From Hahella sp. HNIBRBA332 (lineage in GTDB: Bacteria; Pseudomonadota; Gammaproteobacteria; Pseudomonadales; Oleiphilaceae): DNA of 64,000 nucleotides. Positions 1 to 9,287 of this stretch are shown here, piece after piece (the stretch's first letter is position 1; the number at the start of each line of letters is the position of its first letter). The position numbers were made by a program, and so were the translations under genes. The stretch is taken from assembly GCF_030719035.1 (NCBI RefSeq), contig NZ_CP132203.1, forward strand, positions 1,302,001 through 1,366,000, given 5' to 3'. The notes beneath the pieces were generated by a model. That model saw nothing but the letters and a program-made list of their open reading frames with translations, was not told where the DNA came from and did not search any database.

Positions 1-67
1 TTAAGCTGGGTTCACCTAGACTCCCGGCTTGTGTACACTACTGAATATTTAGCCAGCTAAAATCCTT

Positions 68-2560
68 ATGCCAGCAGATATAGAAGACAACAGAGCGAAG
101 CGCTACCTGGAGCAGGGACTCCGCGAAGGGGTGTTGATCGCTTGTGTGACCATCGCCGTTTATCTGGTGTTGGCCCTGGTCTCGTACAATCCCTCAGACC
201 CTGGCTGGACCAGCACAGGGCAACATTCCCAGGTCGTTAATTACGCTGGGCGCGTCGGCGCCTGGATTTCCGACGTCCTGCTGTACTTCTTCGGCTACGT
301 CGCCTATTTATTCCCCTTTTTGTTCGTCTTGCGTTCGGTGCAACTGTTCCGCCAGCGCCACATGCGCCATCCCATCAACTGGTGGATGGTGGTTATCCGC
401 GTAGTCGGTCTGATCGTGTTGGTGTTGTCCACTTGTTCGTTGTTGACCATGTATTCGGTCAGTGGTCTGAACTCCAGCTCCGGCGGCATTGTCGGCGCGG
501 AAGTCGCTGGGATGGCCGTCGACACCTTTAACATTATCGGCAGCACGCTGGTTTGGGTGGCGCTTTCCCTGTTTGGTTTCAGTATCGCCACCGGCTTGTC
601 CTGGCTGAAGATTATGGACTGGGTGGGCGCCAAGACACTGGCGTTGTTCCGTCGCATCGGCGAAGAGTTTTCGTCCGCAAAAGAGAAGATGGGAGAGCGT
701 GCGCAAGCCCGTCGCGAAGAAAAAGCCAGATTAGAAGCTGAAGCGCCGCCGCCCAAGCCTAAAAAGGCGAAACGGGAAGTGAAAGACCTCGACGATGAAG
801 ACGAGCGCATTCCCTTGCTGGACTCCAGGGTGAATGTCCCAGAAGAGCAGGAAACCAAGACGCGCTCTTTACTGAGCTTCGGCAAGAAGAAAGCCGAGGC
901 CAAAGTTGAGCCCAGTTTGGGCGACACCATGGATGTGGATAGCGAAGGGCCTGCGGACAAAAAGATCAAGATTCTGCCGTTTCAGAAAGAGGCGGGAGGC
1001 GAGAGCAAGCGGGCCAAGCGAGCATCGCAGCCGTCCCTGTTTAACTTTGCGGAAGGCCCGTTGCCGTCACTGAATCTGCTTGATCCGCCTGAATCTTCCA
1101 AGAAAGGCGGTTACTCGCCTGAGGTGCTGGAAAACATGTCGCGCCTGCTGGAAGTGAAGTTGAATGACTTTGGCGTCGTCGCCGAAGTCGTGGAGGTGAA
1201 CCCCGGCCCTGTGATCACCCGTTTTGAAATCCAGCCGGCGCCAGGCGTCAAAGTCAGCCGCATCAGCAATCTGGCCAAAGACCTTGCGCGCTCGTTGGCG
1301 GTGATTAGCGTGCGTGTGGTGGAAGTCATCCCCGGCAAGTCAGTGGTGGGTATTGAAATTCCTAACGAAAATCGCGATATCGTGCGTTTGCGAGAGGTGT
1401 TGTCCTCTAAAGCCTATGACGATTCCAGCTCGCCATTGTCATTGGGGCTGGGCAACGATATTGCGGGCAATCCGGTCGTCGCCAATCTGGCGAAAATGCC
1501 GCACTTACTGGTGGCGGGCACCACGGGCTCAGGTAAATCCGTAGGCGTGAACGCCATGTTGATCAGTATGCTTTACAAGGCGACCCCAGAAGAACTGCGC
1601 CTCATCATGATCGACCCCAAAATGTTGGAGTTGTCCATCTACGATGGCATTCCTCATTTGCTCACGCCGGTAGTGACGGATATGAAAGAAGCCGCTAATG
1701 CGTTGCGTTGGTGCGTGGGGGAAATGGAGCGCCGTTATCGGTTGATGGCCGCCATGGGCGTCAGAAACATTGCGGGCTTTAATAAAGTCGTGAAAGACGC
1801 CATCACCGCTGGCGAGCCGATTCGTGACCCTCTATGGAAACCGGGCGATAACGCGCTTGAAGAAGAGCCGCCGATGCTGACCACATTGCCATTCGTGGTG
1901 GTGGTCGTGGACGAATTCGCCGACATGATGATGATTGTCGGCAAGAAAGTGGAAGAGTTGATCGCCCGTATCGCCCAGAAAGCGCGGGCGGCGGGAATTC
2001 ATTTGATTCTGGCGACCCAGCGGCCGTCAGTGGACGTTATTACCGGCTTGATCAAAGCTAACGTGCCGACCCGTATGGCGTTTCAGGTATCTTCCAAGAT
2101 CGACTCCCGTACTATTTTGGATCAGGGCGGCGCAGAGCAGTTGCTGGGACACGGCGACATGCTGTACTTGCCTCCCGGCACTGGCCTGCCGATCCGCGTG
2201 CATGGCGCTTTTGTCGACGATGATGAAGTGCATCGCGTGGTGGATGACTGGAAACAGCGGGGCGAGCCCGATTATCTGGACGAAATTCTCGACGGCGCCA
2301 CCGATAGCGAGTTTGTCGCTAGCTTCGATGGCGGCGGCGACAATAACAATGGCACTGAAAAAGACGATCTGTTTGATCAGGCTGTGGCGTTTGTGACGGA
2401 AAGCCGCAAGGCGTCCATATCCGCTGTGCAGCGTCGTCTGAAAATTGGCTACAACAGGGCGGCCAACCTGGTTGACGCAATGGAGGCGGCGGGCGTGGTC
2501 TCGTCCGCTGGCCATAACGGCTCCCGGGAAGTTTTGGCTCCACCTCCTCCTAGAGATTGA
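68..2560 (+). CDS. ftsK: DNA translocase FtsK
   Basis: Septal DNA translocase that pumps chromosomal DNA and activates XerCD/dif recombination at division. The 830-residue protein shows an N-terminal membrane domain with about four hydrophobic helices (residues 20-180), a charged Lys/Glu-rich linker (210-330), and the RecA-like motor with Walker A GTTGSGKS at 484-491 and a Walker B run of valines ending in D615-E616. The C-terminal winged-helix gamma domain that reads KOPS sites spans about 765-825. The linker is short compared with the E. coli protein, as in Pseudomonas. It opens the housekeeping block, and lolA follows 5 bases after its stop. The start ATG at 68 is the first in frame after the window begins. 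Confidence 0.97.
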   Translation: MPADIEDNRAKRYLEQGLREGVLIACVTIAVYLVLALVSYNPSDPGWTSTGQHSQVVNYAGRVGAWISDVLLYFFGYVAYLFPFLFVLRSVQLFRQRHMRHPINWWMVVIRVVGLIVLVLSTCSLLTMYSVSGLNSSSGGIVGAEVAGMAVDTFNIIGSTLVWVALSLFGFSIATGLSWLKIMDWVGAKTLALFRRIGEEFSSAKEKMGERAQARREEKARLEAEAPPPKPKKAKREVKDLDDEDERIPLLDSRVNVPEEQETKTRSLLSFGKKKAEAKVEPSLGDTMDVDSEGPADKKIKILPFQKEAGGESKRAKRASQPSLFNFAEGPLPSLNLLDPPESSKKGGYSPEVLENMSRLLEVKLNDFGVVAEVVEVNPGPVITRFEIQPAPGVKVSRISNLAKDLARSLAVISVRVVEVIPGKSVVGIEIPNENRDIVRLREVLSSKAYDDSSSPLSLGLGNDIAGNPVVANLAKMPHLLVAGTTGSGKSVGVNAMLISMLYKATPEELRLIMIDPKMLELSIYDGIPHLLTPVVTDMKEAANALRWCVGEMERRYRLMAAMGVRNIAGFNKVVKDAITAGEPIRDPLWKPGDNALEEEPPMLTTLPFVVVVVDEFADMMMIVGKKVEELIARIAQKARAAGIHLILATQRPSVDVITGLIKANVPTRMAFQVSSKIDSRTILDQGGAEQLLGHGDMLYLPPGTGLPIRVHGAFVDDDEVHRVVDDWKQRGEPDYLDEILDGATDSEFVASFDGGGDNNNGTEKDDLFDQAVAFVTESRKASISAVQRRLKIGYNRAANLVDAMEAAGVVSSAGHNGSREVLAPPPPRD

Positions 2561-2565
2561 TATCC

Positions 2566-3195
2566 ATGAAATTATTGAAACTACTCTCCGTGGCGGCGTT
2601 GAGCGCCGCCAGTATGATGGCGAATGCGGCGGGCGTGGATACGCTCTCCGGCCTTTTGAAAAACGTAGAAACTTTTACGGCCAATTTCACCCAAACGATG
2701 CGCTCTCAAAGCGGGCAGGTGATGCAGGAAGTGTCCGGCACACTGAAGGCCAAGCGTCCTGGCTTGTTCTTCTGGAAGACCAAGGCCCCATTGGAGCAGA
2801 CCATCGTGACGGACGGCCAGCAGGTCTGGATTTACGATCCGGATCTGGAGCAGGTCACTATCCAGCATTTATCGCAGCAACTTTCTAACACCCCGGCGCT
2901 GCTGCTGAGCGGAGAAGTGGGCAAGATCGACGAACAGTATCAGGTAGAGCAGCAACCGGAGTCTCAGCCGGGGCAGGTGGATTTCCTGCTGCGTCCGAAA
3001 GGCGTCGACTCCCTGTTTGACACGCTGCAACTGAGCTTCGTCAACGATCAATTGGTGAGCATGAAACTGAAGGACTCTCTTGGTCAGCAAACCAGCCTGT
3101 TCTTTACCGCGGTGTCGATAAATCAAACCATTAGCGAAAAAGCGTTCCACTTTGAGATCCCTGATGGCGTCGACGTCATCCGGGAGGCGCCTTGA
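2566..3195 (+). CDS. lolA: Outer-membrane lipoprotein carrier protein LolA
   Basis: Periplasmic chaperone that takes lipoproteins from LolCDE to LolB. I chose ATG 2566 over the in-frame TTG at 2557, because it gives a clean signal peptide (two Lys, hydrophobic core, cleavage near ANA-AG at about residue 20). The mature part has the LolA features: an early FTANFTQT segment, a GTLKAKRPGLFFWKT segment and a YDPDLEQVT segment. Length 209 residues, normal for the family. It lies between ftsK and rarA, the usual gammaproteobacterial order, and its stop overlaps the rarA start. Confidence 0.95.
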   Translation: MKLLKLLSVAALSAASMMANAAGVDTLSGLLKNVETFTANFTQTMRSQSGQVMQEVSGTLKAKRPGLFFWKTKAPLEQTIVTDGQQVWIYDPDLEQVTIQHLSQQLSNTPALLLSGEVGKIDEQYQVEQQPESQPGQVDFLLRPKGVDSLFDTLQLSFVNDQLVSMKLKDSLGQQTSLFFTAVSINQTISEKAFHFEIPDGVDVIREAP

Positions 3196-4538
3196 CGCTA
3201 AACCTGTTTGAATCGGAAGAACGCCGTCGGAGCGCGCAGTATGCGCCTCTGGCGGCGCGAATGCGTCCCCGGGTTATTGATGAATATATTGGGCAGACGC
3301 ATTTGCTGGATGCGGACAAGCCCTTACGCAAGGCGCTGGAGCGCGATCAACTGCACTCGGTGATCTTCTGGGGGCCGCCCGGGGTAGGCAAAACTTCTCT
3401 CGCCCGCCTTGTGGCGGGATACACCGGCGCGGAATTCATCACCTTGTCCGCCGTACAAAGCGGGGTCAAGGAAATCCGCGAAGTCAGCCAGCGCGCTCGC
3501 GCGAACTCACAAAGCGGACGCAAGACCATTGTGTTCGTGGATGAAGTCCATCGTTTCAATAAGTCCCAGCAGGACGCCTTTCTCCCTTACGTAGAAGAGG
3601 GCGCTTTTGTTTTTATCGGCGCCACCACGGAAAACCCCTCTTTTGAGCTGAATAACGCACTGTTATCGCGGGCGCGGGTGTATCCATTAAAACCGCTCAC
3701 CATTGATGACCTGACGACGTTATTGCAGCGGGCTCTGACGGACTCCGATAACGGCCTGGGACAAACAGCCTGGAGCTATGATGCCGATCTGCTACGCATG
3801 ATCGCTGAAGCCGCCAACGGCGATGCGAGACAGGCGCTGAATATTCTCGAAACCATGTCTGATCTGGCGGACCCGGGCGAGCAGGGCGGGGTTCTTTCCC
3901 GCGAGCTGCTGGCGTCGGTGATGCAGGTTTCATTAAAACGCTTCGACAAAGGCGGAGATGCGTTCTACGATCAGATTTCCGCACTGCATAAATCCGTGCG
4001 CGGCTCCAATCCCGATGGCGCTTTGTACTGGTTCGCCCGCATGTTGAACGGGGGCTGCGATCCTTTGTACGTCGCCCGCCGCGTGGTGCGTATGGCCAGC
4101 GAGGATATCGGCAATGCCGATCCGCGAGGGCTGGATCTTGCGCTTTCAGCCTGGGACGTGCAAGAGCGACTGGGCTCCCCGGAAGGCGAGCTGGCGATTG
4201 CTCAGGCGGTTGTTTATCTGGCGTGCGCGCCGAAGAGCAATGCGGTTTATAACGCGTTTAACGCGGCGATGAAGCTGGCGGCGGAGTCGCCGGATTATCC
4301 GGTCCCCGTGCATTTACGCAATGCGCCGACCAAGTTGATGAAGGAAATGGGCTACGGCAAAGAATACCGTTATGCTCATGACGAGCCCGGAGCCTACGCC
4401 GCCGGCGAGACGTATTTGCCTGAAGAGCTGGATGGCCTGCGTCTGTACCACCCTGTGGAGCGGGGCCTGGAAAGCAAAGTCAAGGAAAAGCTGGAATACC
4501 TGCGGGGTCTGGACGAAGAGTATCGGAACCGCTCCTGA
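3192..4538 (+). CDS. rarA: Replication-associated recombination protein A (AAA+ ATPase)
   Basis: MgsA/RarA/WRNIP1-family clamp-loader-like ATPase acting at stalled replication forks. Walker A GPPGVGKTS is at 61-69 and the Walker B DEVH at about 117-120; a sensor-1 segment ATTENPSFE and the C-terminal tetramerisation region with RVVRMASEDIGNADP follow. It appears to start with TTG at 3192, whose last two bases lie inside the lolA stop codon, which points to translational coupling. Length 448 residues, typical. Confidence 0.95.
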   Translation: MTLNLFESEERRRSAQYAPLAARMRPRVIDEYIGQTHLLDADKPLRKALERDQLHSVIFWGPPGVGKTSLARLVAGYTGAEFITLSAVQSGVKEIREVSQRARANSQSGRKTIVFVDEVHRFNKSQQDAFLPYVEEGAFVFIGATTENPSFELNNALLSRARVYPLKPLTIDDLTTLLQRALTDSDNGLGQTAWSYDADLLRMIAEAANGDARQALNILETMSDLADPGEQGGVLSRELLASVMQVSLKRFDKGGDAFYDQISALHKSVRGSNPDGALYWFARMLNGGCDPLYVARRVVRMASEDIGNADPRGLDLALSAWDVQERLGSPEGELAIAQAVVYLACAPKSNAVYNAFNAAMKLAAESPDYPVPVHLRNAPTKLMKEMGYGKEYRYAHDEPGAYAAGETYLPEELDGLRLYHPVERGLESKVKEKLEYLRGLDEEYRNRS

Positions 4539-4565
4539 ACCATCTGAAATCTGTCCGTGATCATT

Positions 4566-4949
4566 ATGAGCATTCCCCATCTTGTGTATGTTGCTCTTGG
4601 CGGCGCGTTGGGCGCCGTCAGCCGGTATTTAATCGTCGCCTGGGTCAGTAACGTGGCGGGGGCTAAATTTCCTTGGGGGACGCTAGCGGTCAATGTACTC
4701 GGCTCTTTTCTGCTGGGGACGGCATTTGTATATGTGGTGGAGAAACTGCATGGACAACCCGAGCTGCGATCTTTGATAATGGTGGGCTTTTTAGGGGCGT
4801 TGACCACGTTTTCCACATTTTCGCTGGAAGCCTGGAGCCTGATGCAAAGCGATCAGCTGTTGCAAGGTCTCGCCTATATTTTAATGAGCGTTATACTATG
4901 CCTCTTCGCCGTGGGCGCAGGTATCGCTCTGACCCGGCTTATTCTTTGA
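4566..4949 (+). CDS. crcB: Fluoride ion channel CrcB/Fluc
   Basis: Small dual-topology membrane protein exporting fluoride. The 127 residues hold four hydrophobic helices and the family motifs GGALGAVSRY (N-terminus), NVLGSFLLG and TTFSTFSLE (the Phe/Ser/Thr fluoride track). ATG 4566 is preferred; an in-frame GTG lies three codons earlier. No fluoride riboswitch is visible: only 27 bases separate it from rarA, so it is probably expressed with the block rather than induced by fluoride through an RNA element. Confidence 0.94.
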   Translation: MSIPHLVYVALGGALGAVSRYLIVAWVSNVAGAKFPWGTLAVNVLGSFLLGTAFVYVVEKLHGQPELRSLIMVGFLGALTTFSTFSLEAWSLMQSDQLLQGLAYILMSVILCLFAVGAGIALTRLIL

Positions 4950-4973
4950 TTTAAAAAATTACTGGACGAATTC

Positions 4974-6257
4974 ATGTTAGATCCAAAATTGCTTCGCAAC
5001 AGCCTGGATGAAGTGGCTGCCAGACTAAAGACCAAACGCTATGACCTGGACGTGGACGCGTTCAGTCAGTTAGAAGAGCGGCGCAAGTCCGTTCAGGTCC
5101 GTACTGAGGAACTGCAAAGCGAGCGCAACAGTAAGTCGAAGAATATCGGCATGATGATTAAGCAGGGTCAGGACCCTCAGCCGTTAAAAGACGAAGTGGC
5201 TAAAATCGGCGAACAACTGGAGTCCGCCAAGACGGAGCTGCAGGACATTCAGGACAAGCTGGACGATCTGCTGCAAGGCATTCCCAACCTTCCTGACGCC
5301 TCCGTTCCCGAAGGCGAGAGCGAAGATGACAATGTGGAAGTGCGCAAATGGGGAAGCATCCGCGAATTTGATTTCGAACCCAAGGACCATGTTGATCTGG
5401 GCGAGAGCCTGGGCCTGTTGGACTTCAACAGCGGCGCCAAGCTGGCTGGCTCCCGTTTTGTGGTGATGCGCCGCGAACTGGCCAGACTGCATCGTGCGTT
5501 GGCCCAGTTCATGTTGGATATTCACACCACAGAACACGGTTATCAAGAAACCATGACGCCGTTTTTGGTGCACGCCCATGCGTTGCAGGGCACGGGACAG
5601 TTGCCCAAATTTGAGGCGGACCTGTTTAAAGTGCCGGGCGAGCATGACTTTTATCTGATCCCAACCGCGGAAGTGCCGGTCACCAATTTGGTGCGTGAAG
5701 AAATTCTGGACGCCAAAGAGCTGCCTCTTAAAATGACCAGCCATACACCTTGTTTCCGCAGTGAAGCCGGCAGCTATGGCCGCGATGTGCGCGGAATGAT
5801 CCGCCAGCACCAGTTTGAGAAGGTGGAACTGATTCATGTGGTGGCGCCGGAGCAGTCTGATGCGGCTTTGGAAGAACTGACCGGCAATGCGGAACGAATC
5901 CTGCAGCTGCTAAACCTGCCGTATCGTGTTGTGGCGCTGTGCGGAGGCGATCTGGGCTTCTCTGCGGCGAAAACCTATGACATCGAAGTCTGGTTGCCAG
6001 CGCAGAAGAAGTACCGCGAAATTTCCTCTTGCAGCAACTGCCGCGACTTCCAGGCCCGCCGCATGCAGGCGCGCTGGCGTAATCCTGAAACCGGTAAGCC
6101 GGAGCTGGTGCATACGCTGAATGGTTCTGGACTGGCCATAGGACGTACTTTGATCGCAGTGCTGGAGAACTACCAGCAGGCGGACGGCTCTATTTTGGTG
6201 CCGGATGTGCTTGAGCCATACATGGGCGGCGTGAAGGTGATCAAACCAGCTAACTGA
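4974..6257 (+). CDS. serS: Seryl-tRNA synthetase
   Basis: Class II aminoacyl-tRNA synthetase charging tRNA-Ser (and tRNA-Sec). The N-terminal long antiparallel coiled coil (about 30-100) that grips the tRNA variable arm is visible. Class II motif 2 (FRSEAGSYGRDVRGM, followed by RQHQFEKVE) and motif 3 (NGSGLAIGRTLIAVLENYQ) are intact. Length 427 residues, normal. It lies between crcB and cysG, as in many gammaproteobacteria. Confidence 0.97.
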   Translation: MLDPKLLRNSLDEVAARLKTKRYDLDVDAFSQLEERRKSVQVRTEELQSERNSKSKNIGMMIKQGQDPQPLKDEVAKIGEQLESAKTELQDIQDKLDDLLQGIPNLPDASVPEGESEDDNVEVRKWGSIREFDFEPKDHVDLGESLGLLDFNSGAKLAGSRFVVMRRELARLHRALAQFMLDIHTTEHGYQETMTPFLVHAHALQGTGQLPKFEADLFKVPGEHDFYLIPTAEVPVTNLVREEILDAKELPLKMTSHTPCFRSEAGSYGRDVRGMIRQHQFEKVELIHVVAPEQSDAALEELTGNAERILQLLNLPYRVVALCGGDLGFSAAKTYDIEVWLPAQKKYREISSCSNCRDFQARRMQARWRNPETGKPELVHTLNGSGLAIGRTLIAVLENYQQADGSILVPDVLEPYMGGVKVIKPAN

Positions 6258-6265
6258 GGTAATTG

Positions 6266-7675
6266 ATGTCCACACAACTACAGACCTGGGACTTCCTGCC
6301 CATATCCATGAATCTACAGGGCAGGGAATGTCTTGTAGTTGGTGACACCGAGCAGGCGGTGCGCAAAACCGACCTGCTGCTGCGCGCAGGGGCCAAAGTC
6401 CGGCTCCTGGGCGATGCCAATGCGAAGGCGCTCGTTGAGAGCGCCGACGTGCTCAACGCCATTACCCTTACTTCTGCCCCCTTTCATCCTGAGCTGTTGC
6501 AATCGTGCGCGATGGTCGTCGCGGCATCTGATTCCACTGACTTGAATCAACAAGTGGCGCACGCCGCTCAGGCGCGTGGGGTTCCGGTTAATGTTGTGGA
6601 ACAGCCGGAACTTAGCAGTTTTATCTTTCCCTCTATTATCGATCGTCACCCGGTGTTGGTGTCCGTCACCAGTTCTGGCGGCGCGCCTGTATTGACCCGT
6701 TTGCTGCGCAACCGTCTGGAGTCGCTGATTCCCCATGGTTTTGGAAGACTGGCTGACCTGGCGATGGAGTTTCGGGATAAAGTCCGGGCTCGCTTTGGCC
6801 ATATCAACCAACGGCGTCGTTTTTGGGAGTCCGTACTGGAAGGCGTCGTTTCCGATCTGGTGTTTTGCGGGCGTACGGACAAAGCCAGGGCGATGCTGGA
6901 TGACATGCTGAGCGGCGAGCAGGCGGATGCGATCACCGACGCGGGTGAAGTGTATCTGGTCGGCGCAGGGCCTGGCGATCCTGACTTGCTGACGTTTCGT
7001 GCGCTGCGCTTGATGCGTCAGGCCGATGTGGTGTTGTACGACCGCCTGGTGTCGCCGCAGATCCTTGATCTGGTGCGTCGCGACGCCAAGCGCATTAACG
7101 TAGGCAAAGCCCGCTCCAACCATACTTTGCCGCAGCAGGAAATCAACGCCATGTTGGTGGAGTTGGCCAAGGAAGGAAAACGGGTGTTGCGCCTCAAAGG
7201 CGGCGACCCTTTTATCTTTGGTCGCGGTGGAGAGGAGATCGATCAACTGGCGGATGCCGGCATCCCGTTTCAGGTTGTGCCTGGAATTACTGCAGCTTCA
7301 GGTTGCGCGGCCTATTCCGGCATTCCATTGACCCACAGAGATCACTCGCAGTCGGTGCGTTTTGTGACTGGTCACCTGAAGTCAGATACCTGCGACCTGC
7401 CATGGCATGAGTTTGTGCAGGACAATCAGACCCTGGTGTTCTACATGGGATTGGTGGGACTGCCTATTATCAGTCGTGAGCTGATCGCGCATGGCATGAA
7501 ACCTTCAACGCCAATCGCCCTGGTGTCCAGAGGCACGCTGCCGGATCAGCAGGTGCTGGTGGGAGAGCTGGGCAATATCGCCAAGAAGGTTGAGGAGCAG
7601 CAGATTCCCGGTCCGACCATTATTATTATCGGCGATGTTGTGACCTTGCGTGATCGTTTGCGCTGGATGGATTAA
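6266..7675 (+). CDS. cysG: Siroheme synthase CysG (trifunctional)
   Basis: Makes sirohaem for sulfite and nitrite reductases. The N-terminal half (1-200) is the NAD-dependent precorrin-2 dehydrogenase/sirohydrochlorin ferrochelatase. The C-terminal half (about 215-465) is the SAM uroporphyrinogen-III methyltransferase, with VGAGPGDPDLLT, the LKGGDPFIFGRGGEE segment and VPGITAASG. One oddity is that the Rossmann glycine loop usually seen near LVVGGG reads LVVGDTEQ, so NAD binding in the N-terminal domain may be altered. ATG 6266 is preferred to the TTG one codon earlier. Length 469 residues. Confidence 0.94.
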   Translation: MSTQLQTWDFLPISMNLQGRECLVVGDTEQAVRKTDLLLRAGAKVRLLGDANAKALVESADVLNAITLTSAPFHPELLQSCAMVVAASDSTDLNQQVAHAAQARGVPVNVVEQPELSSFIFPSIIDRHPVLVSVTSSGGAPVLTRLLRNRLESLIPHGFGRLADLAMEFRDKVRARFGHINQRRRFWESVLEGVVSDLVFCGRTDKARAMLDDMLSGEQADAITDAGEVYLVGAGPGDPDLLTFRALRLMRQADVVLYDRLVSPQILDLVRRDAKRINVGKARSNHTLPQQEINAMLVELAKEGKRVLRLKGGDPFIFGRGGEEIDQLADAGIPFQVVPGITAASGCAAYSGIPLTHRDHSQSVRFVTGHLKSDTCDLPWHEFVQDNQTLVFYMGLVGLPIISRELIAHGMKPSTPIALVSRGTLPDQQVLVGELGNIAKKVEEQQIPGPTIIIIGDVVTLRDRLRWMD

Positions 7676-7687
7676 AGACGTCAATCA

Positions 7688-7711
7688 GGCTCCGCTGACA
7701 TAGGCGGAGCC
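7688..7711. terminator. Symmetric hairpin between convergent cysG and deaminase gene
   Basis: Perfect 8-bp arms GGCTCCGC/GCGGAGCC around an 8-base loop, midway between two converging genes. There is no clear U-tract on either side, so it may act as a weak bidirectional terminator or an RNA-end stabiliser. Confidence 0.55.
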
Positions 7712-7731
7712 AGCACAACCCTTGTAAGCGC

Positions 7732-8187
7732 TCAGAGCCTCTCCCCGTTATCCGGACGCCACAAATACGCCTCAAGCTCCTTGCGAACTTCGTTTTCCAG
7801 TATCCCCACCACCACTTCAGCCCCCGCTTGCTTAAGGATATCAATGCCTGCCCCACGATTTTTCGGGTGAGGGTCGAGCATGCCGACATACAGCTTGCGT
7901 ATGCCTAGCTTGACCAGCGTTTGAGCACAGGATGGCGTGCGGCCATGGAACGAGCAGGGCTCCAGGGTGACGAACGCGATGGTGTCGGCGGTCGGGCCAT
8001 GCAGATAATGCAGCGCCATTGCTTCGGCGTGAGGCTGTCCTGGCGCGTTGGTGTGGCCCGATGCGACAACCTGACCGTTGCGCACCAGTACACAGCCCAC
8101 AGGTGGGTTGGGGCGGCAATGCGCTATGGCTTTACGGCCTTCGGCGATGGCCAGACGCATAAAACGCTCCAGTTCACGGGTTTGCAT
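7732..8187 (-). CDS. RibD-type deaminase domain protein (no reductase domain)
   Basis: Zinc-dependent cytidine-deaminase-fold enzyme closest to the N-terminal pyrimidine deaminase half of riboflavin enzyme RibD. The metal and catalytic motif is complete: H53-A-E55 and PC78 followed by C87 in the PCSFHGRTPSC pattern, with RPNPPVGCVLV near the N-terminus as in RibD. It is only 151 residues, so the C-terminal reductase is absent. ATG 8187 was chosen over an upstream TTG. Its start is 24 bases after the modC stop on the same strand, so it is probably the last gene of the molybdate operon. The substrate is unknown; a pterin, purine or damaged riboflavin intermediate are possibilities, not evidence-based choices. 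Confidence 0.8.
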   Translation of the reverse strand: MQTRELERFMRLAIAEGRKAIAHCRPNPPVGCVLVRNGQVVASGHTNAPGQPHAEAMALHYLHGPTADTIAFVTLEPCSFHGRTPSCAQTLVKLGIRKLYVGMLDPHPKNRGAGIDILKQAGAEVVVGILENEVRKELEAYLWRPDNGERL

Positions 8188-8210
8188 TAGACTTTCTCTT
8201 TGCAAGGGGA

Positions 8211-9287
8211 TCAGTCAATCAAGGCCACGCTTTTCACCTGGGCGAACACCTGCATGCCTCTTTCGATATTCAATTGATCAATGGAGCGACGGGTGACGCG
8301 GGCAAGAATGGTTTCTTCTCCCAAGGCCAGGCGCACCACTACCTGTGACGGCTCTCTGTCCACGTTGATATCGATCACTTTCACGGGAATGCAGTTAGAG
8401 ATACTGCTCAACTCCGGCGGCTTCAGCGCCAGACTGACGTCCTTGGCGTGGATGCGCAGTCTGACTTGCTGACCAATCGGTCCCTGTTTGTGATGCACCG
8501 CCAAAACGCCTCCAGGAACGCCCAGTAGGGTTTGGTGATACTCCAGATCATGAGCCTGGATGTTAGCGTGCACGACGGCGCTGGCCTCCTCCAGATGCGC
8601 CAGAGGCAGATCGGGGCGGGTGAGCAGCTCGTTGATGGGGCCGCCGGCGCGGACGCCGCCATGGTCCAGCAGCACCAGATGCGAGGCCAGGCGCATGACT
8701 TCATCGGGCGAGTGGCTCACATAGAAAACGGGAATGTCCAACTGCTGAAACAGCTCATCCAGATAGGGCAGGATCTCTTCCTTGCTCTGCAAATCCAGGC
8801 TGGCCAGAGGCTCGTCCATCAACAGCAGTTTGGGGCTGGTGAGCAGGGCGCGGCCAATGGCGACCCGCTGTCGTTGCCCGCCGGACAGTGATTGGGTGTT
8901 GCGACCGATCAACGCTTCCAATTCAAGCCAGCGAATGACTTCTTCCGGGGCCACCCTGCGCTCCCATTGCGGAATGCGATGGTAACCGTAAAGCAGATTG
9001 TCCATGACTGAGAGATGCGCGAACAGGCTGGGCTCCTGAAACACATAACCAAGAGCGCGGCGGTGCGGTGGTACAAACAGGTCCGCGCTTTGCCAGATCT
9101 CATCCTTGATTTGCAAGGCGCCTTTTTCTGCTCGCTCCAGACCAGCGATAAAACGTAGCAGCGTCGTTTTGCCGGAGCCGGAACGGCCAAACAGAGCGGT
9201 GACCCCCTGGCCCGGTGTGGTGAACGCGACGTCCAGGGTGAAGTCGCCTTTGTGGGAGAAAAAGGCGGCGGAGATATCGTCGTTCAT
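8211..9287 (-). CDS. modC: Molybdate ABC transporter ATP-binding protein ModC
   Basis: Energises molybdate/tungstate uptake. It has Walker A GRSGSGKTT near residue 35, ABC signature LSGGQRQRVAIGRAL near 132, Walker B LLLMDEPLASLD, and a C-terminal TOBE/Mop domain (about 285-355) that binds oxyanion. Length 358 residues. Its start overlaps the modB stop by 4 bases, the usual coupling in mod operons. Confidence 0.96.
   Translation of the reverse strand: MNDDISAAFFSHKGDFTLDVAFTTPGQGVTALFGRSGSGKTTLLRFIAGLERAEKGALQIKDEIWQSADLFVPPHRRALGYVFQEPSLFAHLSVMDNLLYGYHRIPQWERRVAPEEVIRWLELEALIGRNTQSLSGGQRQRVAIGRALLTSPKLLLMDEPLASLDLQSKEEILPYLDELFQQLDIPVFYVSHSPDEVMRLASHLVLLDHGGVRAGGPINELLTRPDLPLAHLEEASAVVHANIQAHDLEYHQTLLGVPGGVLAVHHKQGPIGQQVRLRIHAKDVSLALKPPELSSISNCIPVKVIDINVDREPSQVVVRLALGEETILARVTRRSIDQLNIERGMQVFAQVKSVALID

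Noticed and set aside
4539..4565. Fluoride riboswitch in front of crcB
   Set aside because: Only 27 bases separate rarA and crcB, too short for the riboswitch, and the conserved pseudoknot sequence is not present.
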